A stretch of 5,184 nt of DNA from Treponema sp. Lineage in GTDB: Bacteria > Spirochaetota > Spirochaetia > Treponematales > Breznakiellaceae. The position numbers and the translations under genes are program-made. Of the stretch, positions 1 to 4,703 are shown piece by piece (positions within the stretch are counted from its first letter, which is position 1; every line of letters begins with the position of its first letter). The notes beneath the pieces are model-generated. The model saw nothing but the letters and a program-made list of their open reading frames with translations, did not search any database and was not told where the DNA came from. Location: the NCBI GenBank assembly GCA_009776715.1, contig WRNF01000164.1:155-5338 (forward strand). Reading direction: 5' to 3'.

Positions 1-23
1 TTCGTTTGGTTCGATAATAAAAA

Positions 24-51
24 TTGAAGGATAATTTAGTAAAATTCTAAT
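24..51 (+). promoter_or_regulatory. Candidate sigma-70 promoter for comF
   Basis: TTGAAG at 24-29 and TCTAAT at 46-51 are separated by 16 bases and resemble -35 and -10 boxes, which would put the transcript start near 58. The region is AT-rich, so chance matches are likely. The first ~30 bases could also be the 3' end of an upstream gene: one frame stops at 25-27 and another at 32-34. In that case comF might be cotranscribed with it. Confidence 0.35.
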
Positions 52-63
52 GCAAATTGCATT
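49..63. repeat. 15-bp perfect palindrome in the comF leader
   Basis: AATGCAA-A-TTGCATT is a perfect 7-bp inverted repeat around one central base. It overlaps the end of the candidate -10 box and the expected transcription start, and ends 19 bases before the comF ATG. That position suits a repressor operator (inference); no regulator is encoded nearby. It could also be chance in AT-rich DNA. Confidence 0.4.
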
Positions 64-82
64 TTTCCGCCATATATAAGGT

Positions 83-868
83 ATGGATAATTTTTTTTCT
101 TTATTTAACTTCAATTTGGTAAAGTTTTTCTTGTGGTTAAAATTTTACTTGAGGGAACTTTTTTTTCCATTTGGATGCGCTCTTTGCGGCAGCAGTTTAT
201 GCGGAAAAAATGAGATTTGGCATGGCTTGTGTGATGCATGTTACTTGCAGTTTAAATCGGGAAATGGGCAAACGGAAAAATGCGATTACTGCGGCAAGCC
301 CCTTATTTCAGAACATAAACGATGCCTTCCGTGCAGAAACAGAAACGAACTTTCTTTTGACCGTGCAATGGTACTTTTTCCCTACACCGGAAAATACCGG
401 AAGCTTCTTGCATCGTACAAATTTGAAAAAAACATTGCACTTGGAAATTTTTTTGCAGAAAAGATTTGCGAAGAAATTACATATAATGCAGAGCGGGGCG
501 ATGTTTTAATGCCTTCTCTTAATTTTTTAAAAGATACGCAATTAGTGCCGGTTCCTCCGCGACCGGGAAAGATACGGAAAAACGGCTGGGATCAGGTGGA
601 GTATTTAACTAAATTACTTGAACGCGGCAAGAATATTTCTGTTAGCCGCTGCCTTAAACGTCTTCCTTCAAAAAGCCAAAAAGAACTTGACCGGGAAATG
701 CGCCAAAGCAATCTTCGCGGACGCATCATTACAATACGGCAGCCGCCAAAAATCGCTGTTTTGCTTGACGATGTAATTACCACCGGCTCCACCCTTGATG
801 CCTGTGCTGCAGCCTTAAAAGAAAACGGTGCAGAAAAAGTTTATGGTTTATGCCTGTTTTATGATTGA
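83..868 (+). CDS. comF: ComF family protein (phosphoribosyltransferase-like, double zinc finger)
   Basis: The 261-residue protein has the full ComF layout. Two CxxC-pair zinc-finger-like clusters lie at C32/C35...C50/C53 and C67/C70...C81/C84. A VPVP segment at 155-158 leads into the G-W-D-Q motif at 168-171. The S-x-x-Q-x-x-L-x-R segment follows near 197-205. A type I phosphoribosyltransferase PRPP loop, LLDDVITTGS, sits at 227-236. In Bacillus, Haemophilus and Helicobacter, ComF/ComFC proteins act in the cytoplasm in natural transformation, handling incoming single-stranded DNA; whether this organism is competent is not shown. The ~31 residues before the first cysteine are longer than usual and rich in F and L. 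The annotated ATG has only AAGG one base upstream, too close for a normal Shine-Dalgarno, so the start is uncertain, though no downstream TTG has a better site. The gene is complete and convergent with the LRR gene. No clear terminator follows it. Confidence 0.93.
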   Translation: MDNFFSLFNFNLVKFFLWLKFYLRELFFPFGCALCGSSLCGKNEIWHGLCDACYLQFKSGNGQTEKCDYCGKPLISEHKRCLPCRNRNELSFDRAMVLFPYTGKYRKLLASYKFEKNIALGNFFAEKICEEITYNAERGDVLMPSLNFLKDTQLVPVPPRPGKIRKNGWDQVEYLTKLLERGKNISVSRCLKRLPSKSQKELDREMRQSNLRGRIITIRQPPKIAVLLDDVITTGSTLDACAAALKENGAEKVYGLCLFYD

Positions 869-894
869 CGTAATAAATAAAAACCGCACGCTCT

Positions 895-913
895 GCCTGT
901 AACTTCACTCCCA
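895..913 (+). repeat. Dispersed module TAACTTYACTCCCA, copy 1
   Basis: The 19 bases match 4305-4323 at 16 of 19 positions, and both copies are followed within about 15 bases by CTCAC. Both lie a short distance after a stop codon on the plus strand: 26 bases after comF and 7 bases after the broken gene ending at 4297. They look like the opening module of a composite intergenic repeat. Confidence 0.5.
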
Positions 914-1019
914 AATATCGCTCACACACCAAATTACCGCGCCTGAACTGGTGAAGGAGTTAACTGAGTACATGCGATGCGGTGTAGGCCAGGTAAACTC
1001 CCCCATTAAAAAAAATTGA
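903..1019 (+). pseudogene. Possible remnant of a gene 3' end
   Basis: Between an in-frame TAA at 900-902 and a TGA at 1017-1019, one frame reads as a plausible protein tail. From 942 it gives PELVKELTEYMRCGVGQVNS followed by PIKKN. The residue mix, with a charged amphipathic helix-like stretch, looks coding, but there is no Shine-Dalgarno and only a GTG (951) and an ATG (972) as internal starts. I do not recognise the family. It may be a decayed gene end or pure chance; confidence is low. Confidence 0.22.
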
Positions 1020-1145
1020 AAGGCCGCAGGCACAAAGTCTATGCTATGAAAGTTTACGAATTTCATAACAAAATCCTGCTTGATTCCATACTTTTTTATT
1101 TTTTATGTGTTGGCAAGCCGCATTGTCTGCTAACTGCCAAACCCT

Positions 1146-1183
1146 CCTTTGTGTCCTTTGTGCGCCTTTGGAGTTTGTGAGAG
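1146..1183 (-). repeat. CACAAAG-type dispersed repeat (inverted copy)
   Basis: Read on the minus strand, this is CTCACAAACTCC followed by three AAAGG-containing units. The 18 bases 1146-1163 are an exact reverse complement of 4408-4425 (GCACAAAGGACACAAAGG). The adjoining GGAGTTTGT (1170-1178) also resembles GAGTTTGTAGGAAAA at 4355-4369. It lies just downstream of the LRR gene and outside any coding sequence. Confidence 0.65.
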
Positions 1184-1225
1184 AAATATTCAGGAAAAGT
1201 TACGAAAGAGATGGTTCAAAGCGTT

Positions 1226-3025
1226 TTATTCCTTGTTCCATCTATCGGAACCGCTTTGTCTGGTATAAGTACCCGGGCCTCCGCTGGTTGCAAAATATCT
1301 AAACCGTAAATCTCCCGGGAAAGCAGAGTCTTTCACATCTGTTTGAGTCATAGCGCCTTCAAATGTAACACTGGTAAGATTGCTGCAATTTCTAAAAGCA
1401 TAAACGCCAATAAATTCAATGTTTTTCCCTATAGTGACACTGGGAAGATTATCGCAATTGTTAAAAGCAGAACCTCCAATACTGGTAACGCTGTTTGGTA
1501 TTGTTATGCTGATAAGGGCGCTGCATCCGTCAAAAGCAGAATTCCCGATAGCGGAAACTTTATTCCCGACAATGATGCTGGCAAGCCCCCGGCAATTGCT
1601 AAAAGCATAATCCCCGATATTTGTAACATTGTCTGGTATAGTAACAGTGGTTAGTCCGACGCATCCGTTAAAAGCATAATCCCCGATATTTGTAACATTG
1701 TCAGGTATGGTAACAGTGGTTAGCCCGACGCATCCGTTAAAAGCAGAATCCCCGATATTTGTAACATTGCCGGGCATAATAACACTGGTTAGCTTACTGC
1801 AACTTCTAAAAGCTTCATTTTCAATACTGGAAACACTGTTTGGTATATTATACATTGCCGTTGTTTTTCCAATAGGATAACGGATTAAAGATGCAGCCGT
1901 TTTATTGTAAAGCACGCCGTCTATTGAGCTATACATTGTGTTGCCGGGGGAGGCATCTATTGCCGCAAGGCTGTTACATCCATTAAAAACTGAATTCCCA
2001 ATGCTGGTAACGCTGTCCGGTATGATAATGCTGCCAAGATTGCTGCATTCGAAAAAAACCGAATTTCCGATAGCAGAAACATTATTCCCAATATTGGCAC
2101 TGGCAAGGGCGCTGCACCGGCTGAAAGCAGAATCCCCGATACTGGTAACGCTGTCCGGAATGACAATGCTTCCAAGATTGCTGCACTCGCTGAAAGCAGA
2201 ATTTCCGATAGCGGAAACATTATTCCCAATGCTGACGCTGGCAAGGGCGCTGCACCGGCTGAAAGCAGAATCCCCGATACTGGTAACGCTGTCAGGTATG
2301 ACAATGTCGGTAAGTTTGTCGCAATAGTAAAAAGCTGAATCCTTGATTGCAGCAACATTATTCCCCATGTTTATGCTTTGAAGCCCCGCATAATAGTAAA
2401 ATGCATAACTTCCAATGCTGGTAATACTGTTGGGCATAATTATTGACAGTACTTTATAATTAAAGAAAGGTCTGTCAGCGTCCCAGAAACTGGAAAGAGG
2501 CGGTATTTTTGTTCCTGTGCTTTCGGTAAGATCAAGATTGACATATCTGTCTGCAACAGTCAGCATGTCCATAAGATTTTCCCAATGAATTTCCAAATCC
2601 AGGTTTGCTTTTAAAAAAACCGGGGTTTCAGCAGTATTGTCATTATGGGCAGCAAGTTCTGTGCCCAAAATATGTATTTCATCGGGGGCAGGGAGAACCT
2701 TTATCTTAAAATCCTTTGAAAATTTATCCCTTATGTTAACAGTATTTTCAATACTCGCTCTAACAACAACCGTTCCTGGCGAGCTTGTAAACAGAGTTTC
2801 TTTATTAACAATTCTGGCATTGGTGGTTCCTGCATTTTTAATTGACCATATCACGTTAGGTGTCATCAAAAAGGATATTGACGATACTTTAGCTTCCAGT
2901 TTTAGGGGTTTCCATGCTGTAGCCTGCCCTGGCGCACCGCTTATATCAGTTGTTCCAAAATAGCATCTGGTGCAAAATACAAACACCGCAACAAAACAGA
3001 ATAAACCCAATGTTATTTTTTTCAT
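1226..3025 (-). CDS. BspA-like leucine-rich-repeat surface protein with Ig-like N-terminus
   Basis: The 599-residue protein starts with a basic, hydrophobic signal sequence (residues 1-18). C18 and C21 follow, but no standard lipobox is present, so lipidation is uncertain. Residues ~26-111 look like a bacterial Ig-like domain (conserved W60, GTVVVRASI at 84-92, KDFKIKV ending at 110). From 201 there are fourteen 23-residue LRR_5 (Treponema/BspA-type) repeats of pattern VTSIGxSAFxxCxxLxxVxI, with a BspA-type SSIDGVLYN insert in the seventh, then a short tail with GTYTR and a terminal W. BspA of Tannerella and LrrA of Treponema denticola bind host proteins and partner bacteria at the cell surface; a similar adhesive role is inferred here. 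Repeat endings alternate between IPDS and IGNN, which suggests growth by 46-residue duplication. The start is set by GAGGAGA at 3031-3037. The gene follows the lipoprotein gene on the same strand after 65 bases. Confidence 0.93.
   Translation of the reverse strand: MKKITLGLFCFVAVFVFCTRCYFGTTDISGAPGQATAWKPLKLEAKVSSISFLMTPNVIWSIKNAGTTNARIVNKETLFTSSPGTVVVRASIENTVNIRDKFSKDFKIKVLPAPDEIHILGTELAAHNDNTAETPVFLKANLDLEIHWENLMDMLTVADRYVNLDLTESTGTKIPPLSSFWDADRPFFNYKVLSIIMPNSITSIGSYAFYYYAGLQSINMGNNVAAIKDSAFYYCDKLTDIVIPDSVTSIGDSAFSRCSALASVSIGNNVSAIGNSAFSECSNLGSIVIPDSVTSIGDSAFSRCSALASANIGNNVSAIGNSVFFECSNLGSIIIPDSVTSIGNSVFNGCNSLAAIDASPGNTMYSSIDGVLYNKTAASLIRYPIGKTTAMYNIPNSVSSIENEAFRSCSKLTSVIMPGNVTNIGDSAFNGCVGLTTVTIPDNVTNIGDYAFNGCVGLTTVTIPDNVTNIGDYAFSNCRGLASIIVGNKVSAIGNSAFDGCSALISITIPNSVTSIGGSAFNNCDNLPSVTIGKNIEFIGVYAFRNCSNLTSVTFEGAMTQTDVKDSAFPGDLRFRYFATSGGPGTYTRQSGSDRWNKE
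1559..1765 (-). repeat. Tandem 69-bp LRR-coding repeats
   Basis: LRR repeats 9 and 10 (1697-1765 and 1628-1696) differ at only 4 of 69 bases by eye. Repeat 11 (1559-1627) shares about 30 near-identical bases at its high-coordinate end. The unit is exactly 23 codons, so gain or loss keeps the reading frame. The near-identity points to recent duplication or gene conversion within the gene. Confidence 0.85.
2012..2287 (-). repeat. Tandem 138-bp double-LRR repeats
   Basis: LRR repeats 3+4 (2150-2287) and 5+6 (2012-2149) form two copies of a 46-residue unit with only five residue differences. At the DNA level they are nearly identical at both ends and diverge mainly in the middle. This is a second, independent in-frame expansion within the same gene. 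Confidence 0.85.
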
Positions 3026-3030
3026 TTTTT

Positions 3031-3037
3031 TCTCCTC
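3031..3037 (-). promoter_or_regulatory. Ribosome binding site of the LRR gene
   Basis: On the minus strand GAGGAGA ends 5 bases before the ATG at 3025. This good Shine-Dalgarno fixes the start. It is part of the first 17-bp unit of the tandem repeat that fills this spacer. Confidence 0.75.
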
Positions 3038-3081
3038 TATATATTTTTCTCTTCTATATATTTTTCTCTTCTATATATTCC
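3031..3081. repeat. Three tandem 17-bp repeats in the LRR gene leader
   Basis: The unit TCTCYTCTATATATTTT occurs at 3031-3047, 3048-3064 and 3065-3081; the last copy ends CC instead of TT. On the minus strand every unit carries a purine-rich GARGAGA and a TATATA, so the LRR gene has one true ribosome binding site and two look-alikes behind it. The array lies wholly in the 65-base spacer. It is followed by a second repeat of period 16 (3076-3102). Confidence 0.85.
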
Positions 3082-3102
3082 AATATTCCTTTATTCCAAT
3101 AT
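3076..3102. repeat. Period-16 direct repeat over the lipoprotein stop codon
   Basis: TATTCCAATAT occurs at 3076-3086 and 3092-3102. The second copy covers the last codons and stop of the lipoprotein gene (stop 3091-3093); the first lies in the spacer and overlaps the third 17-bp unit. The gene end therefore appears to have been partly duplicated into the spacer. Confidence 0.7.
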
Positions 3103-3471
3103 CCCCTTTTCATTCAAGGTAATTACCGTAGTTTCATCGGGAGTAAAAATATAATCTTTTAAATCATAGTTATTGCCAAACCAAACGATTACTTCTGCGT
3201 TATACGATTTGTTTATCTTATCAATTTGTATCTTTTTTGATTTACCCGGAGGTATTTTCTCATTTGGAAAGATGTAACCATCAAAAGAAAAACCAGGGTC
3301 AAGAAAAGTAATGTCTACACTCTTTATAATCTGGTCATAGTTATTCACTACAGTAAATGATGAATAGCCGTCAGAGGGAGAATCCATAACAATACACCCT
3401 GCAAAAACCATTGGGAAAATTGATAAAACGGCAAGAATTGTAAAAAGCACAAAAAAATTCGATTTAAACAT
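3091..3471 (-). CDS. Small putative lipoprotein, function unknown
   Basis: With the start at 3471 the product is 126 residues. It opens with a basic N-terminus (MFKSN), a hydrophobic core (residues ~6-23) and a lipobox-like F-A-G-C with the cysteine at 26, as expected for a signal peptidase II substrate in a spirochaete. The mature ~101 residues look beta-rich: a SSFTVVNNYDQIIKSVDITF stretch, a PPGKSKKIQI turn-strand, then AEVIVWFG and TTVITLNEKG. I do not recognise a named family, although small lipoproteins with an 'NN...I.SV.I...PGKSK' pattern look familiar from treponemes. AAGGAG at 3482-3487 supports this start; the ATG at 3516 would add 15 residues but has no Shine-Dalgarno. The LRR gene follows 65 bases downstream on the same strand, so cotranscription is likely. 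Both products are predicted to be exported. Confidence 0.8.
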   Translation of the reverse strand: MFKSNFFVLFTILAVLSIFPMVFAGCIVMDSPSDGYSSFTVVNNYDQIIKSVDITFLDPGFSFDGYIFPNEKIPPGKSKKIQIDKINKSYNAEVIVWFGNNYDLKDYIFTPDETTVITLNEKGILE

Positions 3472-3481
3472 ATTTTTTTTA

Positions 3482-3487
3482 CTCCTT
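3482..3487 (-). promoter_or_regulatory. Ribosome binding site of the lipoprotein gene
   Basis: AAGGAG on the minus strand lies 10 bases before the ATG at 3471. It decides between that start and the ATG at 3516, which has only AT-rich sequence in front of it. Confidence 0.65.
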
Positions 3488-3494
3488 ATTATAA

Positions 3495-3523
3495 AATATA
3501 ACATAAAAAACAACAAATTTCAA
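3495..3523 (-). promoter_or_regulatory. Candidate promoter for the lipoprotein-LRR unit
   Basis: On the minus strand TTGAAA (3523-3518) and TATATT (3500-3495) are 17 bases apart, close to the sigma-70 consensus, and transcription would start just before the Shine-Dalgarno. A competing pair, TTGTTG (3516-3511) and TATAAT (3493-3488), also has a 17-base gap, but it would start the transcript inside or after the ribosome binding site. The region contains AAATTTGTTG twice in tandem (3511-3530). Confidence 0.4.
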
Positions 3524-3616
3524 CAAATTTATACGGTATTTCACTTAATAATGACAGAAAAGCCGCTGTGCTACTGAAACATTATCCACAAGATACCAAC
3601 GGCGCATAATAAATAA

Positions 3617-3640
3617 CTTTGCGTCTTTTACGTCTTTGCA
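3617..3640 (-). repeat. GCGTCTTT-type degenerate short repeat
   Basis: Three imperfect 8-9-base units (CTTTGCGTC, TTTTACGTC, TTTGCA) stand in tandem. The pattern parallels the CTTTGTGTC units near 1146 with GCG replacing GTG, so it may be a divergent member of the same repeat family. Confidence 0.4.
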
Positions 3641-3820
3641 ATAAAAAGTTATCAAAAAGATGATTTGCAACGTAGAACGTGTGCTGGCTCATGTCTTGTT
3701 TCTGGGTTCCCGAAGGGTTTTCATTATTCCGTTAATAGCGAAATATAGTGGTATTGGATTATAGCAAGAAATGAACTTGTAACACCGTCTTCAACCTATC
3801 TTGAAAAAAATTGAAAAGAG

Positions 3821-3853
3821 CCTCTCACGGAGGCACGGCGAACACAGAGAAAA
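3821..3853 (+). repeat. CACGGAG-type dispersed repeat at the pseudogene edge
   Basis: CTCACGGAGGCACGG (3824-3838) matches the CACGGAG units at 4334-4350 and the inverted CTCCGTGCCT at 4530-4539. It is followed by CACAGAGAAAAGAGG and passes straight into the open frame of the truncated gene, so it marks the break point of that gene. Confidence 0.6.
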
Positions 3854-4297
3854 GAGGATAAAGTTTTTCTTAAAATACAGCTTATTTCAAATGAATCGCT
3901 GGTACATTTATGCCATAAGGCAATAACTGCATATTTAAGATATGAAGATTATCCGCAAGCAATAACCATTCTTAATCAAATAACGGAAATTGCCAAAACA
4001 ATACCTGATTTTGACCGCCTGATTCTTGATTACCTGCTTGGGATTACCCTTAAATATAGCATGCTGCTTGATTCTTACAAAAACAGCATAGACGGGCAGG
4101 TTGAAGCAAAAGCAACCACTATTTATCAGGGAAATTACTATCAGGCATGGATTGCCGCCAAAAAAAATGTATCGTTATACAACAAACTCTACGATATGGG
4201 CAGAAAAAGCGCGGTTATAACCCAGAAAAAAAAGTTATGGTACTCCCTTATAAAACAAAACGATATGGAATTTACTTTATATTCAGGCAAAAAATAA
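3854..4297 (+). pseudogene. 5'-truncated TPR-like gene fragment
   Basis: One frame is open from 3815 to the TAA at 4295-4297 but has no ATG, GTG or TTG until an ATG at 4061, which lacks a Shine-Dalgarno. From about 3854 the translation (~147 residues) looks like real protein: ITAYLRYEDYPQAITILNQI is TPR-like, and a second helix pair around GNYYQAWIAAKKNVSLYN follows. The basic tail contains LWYSLIKQ and ends in SGKK. The reading upstream of 3854 is translated CACGGAG repeat and not protein-like. The simplest view is the C-terminal part of a larger helical-repeat protein that lost its 5' part at the repeat junction. A short functional protein from 4061 (78 residues) is possible but would begin in mid-domain. 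I do not recognise the parent family. Confidence 0.6.
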
Positions 4298-4304
4298 GGC
4301 TTTT

Positions 4305-4323
4305 GCATATAACTTTACTCCCA
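4305..4323 (+). repeat. Dispersed module TAACTTYACTCCCA, copy 2
   Basis: Matches 895-913 at 16 of 19 bases and starts 7 bases after the stop of the truncated gene. It leads directly into the CACGGAG units at 4334-4350. Confidence 0.5.
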
Positions 4324-4331
4324 TTTTTACT

Positions 4332-4425
4332 CTCACGGAGACACGGAGGCACAAGAGTTTGTAGGAAAACTATTTTTTTAATATTCCTCACACAAAGGCA
4401 CAAAGGTGCACAAAGGACACAAAGG
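4332..4425 (+). repeat. Composite CACGGAG / GAGTTTGTAGG / CACAAAGG repeat
   Basis: The block runs CTCACGGAGACACGGAGGCAC (4332-4352), then GAGTTTGTAGGAAAA (4355-4369), a T-rich gap, and CTCA followed by four CACAAAGG units (4391-4425). The unit spacing is 8-10 bases. 4408-4425 is an exact inverted copy of 1146-1163, and 4355-4369 an exact inverted copy of 4576-4590. Reading frames through it are repeat-encoded and not gene-like. Confidence 0.7.
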
Positions 4426-4529
4426 AAGAAGAGGAGAATTAAGAAGAAAAATGTGGAATTTTAAATGAAAACCCATGTTTTTTTTGTAAATTCAAAGTTC
4501 TCTTCAGGCACATTTTTAATTTTTTAAAA

Positions 4530-4592
4530 CTCCGTGCCTGCGAACCGAAGGTTCGATGTTCCTTTGTATGAGACCTTTTCCTACAAACTCCA
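4530..4592 (-). repeat. Inverted partner of the composite repeat, with hairpin
   Basis: CTCCGTGCCT (4530-4539) is the inverse of the AGGCACGGAG-type units. CGAACC-GAA-GGTTCG (4541-4555) is a perfect 6-bp hairpin with a 3-base loop. TTTTCCTACAAACTC (4576-4590) is the exact reverse complement of 4355-4369. Together with 4332-4425 it makes a ~260-bp structure with inverted ends. It contains no gene. Confidence 0.6.
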
Positions 4593-4619
4593 AAAATTAC
4601 AAGGCCGCTTAGTTTTTGT

Positions 4620-4647
4620 TCGGCAGCTGTTCTGTTTATGCTGCCGA
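4620..4647. other. 8-bp perfect stem-loop, not a standard terminator
   Basis: TCGGCAGC (4620-4627) pairs with GCTGCCGA (4640-4647) around a 12-base loop. Neither strand has a T-tract after the stem, so it does not look like a Rho-independent terminator. It could be an RNA structure, a protein site or a repeat remnant. Confidence 0.5.
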
Positions 4648-4703
4648 TAAAAATAATGTAACCAAAGCATAATAATAATGGTTGTATATCTGACTAATAG
4701 TTA

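Larger units (their letters stand above)
869..1225. other. Intergenic region between convergent genes, repeat-rich
   Basis: This stretch lies between the comF stop and the LRR gene stop and holds no intact gene. It contains the module at 895-913 that recurs at 4305-4323, a possible coding remnant at 903-1019, an AAAAAAATTGAAA motif near 1009-1021 shared with 3804-3817, and a weak AT-rich 7-bp hairpin (TATGAAA 1045-1051 with TTTCATA 1061-1067). It also holds a CCTTTGTG-type repeat at 1146-1183. I see no convincing GC-rich hairpin with a T-tract for either converging gene. Confidence 0.6.
3524..3853. other. Gene-free stretch with repeats and possible debris
   Basis: No intact gene is visible. 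The stretch contains one exact DnaA-box-like TTATCCACA (3582-3590) and a GCGTCTTT-type degenerate repeat (3617-3640). TTCCCGAAGGG (3707-3717) resembles the CCGAAGG hairpin core at 4545-4551. AAAAAAATTGAAA (3804-3816) is shared with the region near 1009-1021, and a CACGGAG repeat lies at 3826-3838. The plus-strand frame ending at TGA 3812-3814 reads NELVTPSSTYLEKN at its end but is broken by a TAG at 3746; it may be decayed coding sequence. Confidence 0.45.

Noticed and set aside
171..509. Second plus-strand frame inside comF
   Set aside because: Alternative-frame shadow over the zinc-finger region; no domain and no ribosome binding site.
592..792. Minus-strand frame inside comF
   Set aside because: Antisense shadow of a well-supported gene with all ComF motifs on the plus strand.
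1046..1180. Small plus-strand frame (44 codons, MKVYEFHNKILLDS start)
   Set aside because: No Shine-Dalgarno, and its second half is translated CCTTTGTG repeat; at most it is debris.
1559..2287. CRISPR-like regular repeats
   Set aside because: The periodicity is 69/138 bp, the units are contiguous with no unique spacers, and they encode 23-residue LRRs in frame.
1343..2358. Several open frames on both strands inside the LRR gene (for example 1343-1654, 1938-2327 on plus; 1957-2358 on minus)
   Set aside because: They are by-products of the periodic LRR coding sequence, lack ribosome binding sites, and the main frame has clear domain structure.
3472..3516. Longer start for the lipoprotein at 3516
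   Set aside because: No ribosome binding site there, and the extra 15 residues would precede a complete lipoprotein signal sequence and overlap the promoter.
3582..3590. DnaA-box TTATCCACA, possible replication origin
   Set aside because: Only one exact copy is present, with no cluster, no dnaA/dnaN neighbours and no clear unwinding element; a lone box is expected by chance.
4147..4464. Plus-strand frame through the pseudogene and repeats
   Set aside because: It is out of frame with the protein-like reading and its C-terminal half is repeat sequence rich in R, K, H and T.
4541..4566. tRNA-like T-arm (GGTTCGATG)
   Set aside because: The loop is too long, there is no acceptor stem, D-arm or anticodon arm, and the bases are better explained by the CGAACC-GAA-GGTTCG hairpin.
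4620..4647. Rho-independent terminator
   Set aside because: The stem is perfect but neither strand has a T-tract after it.
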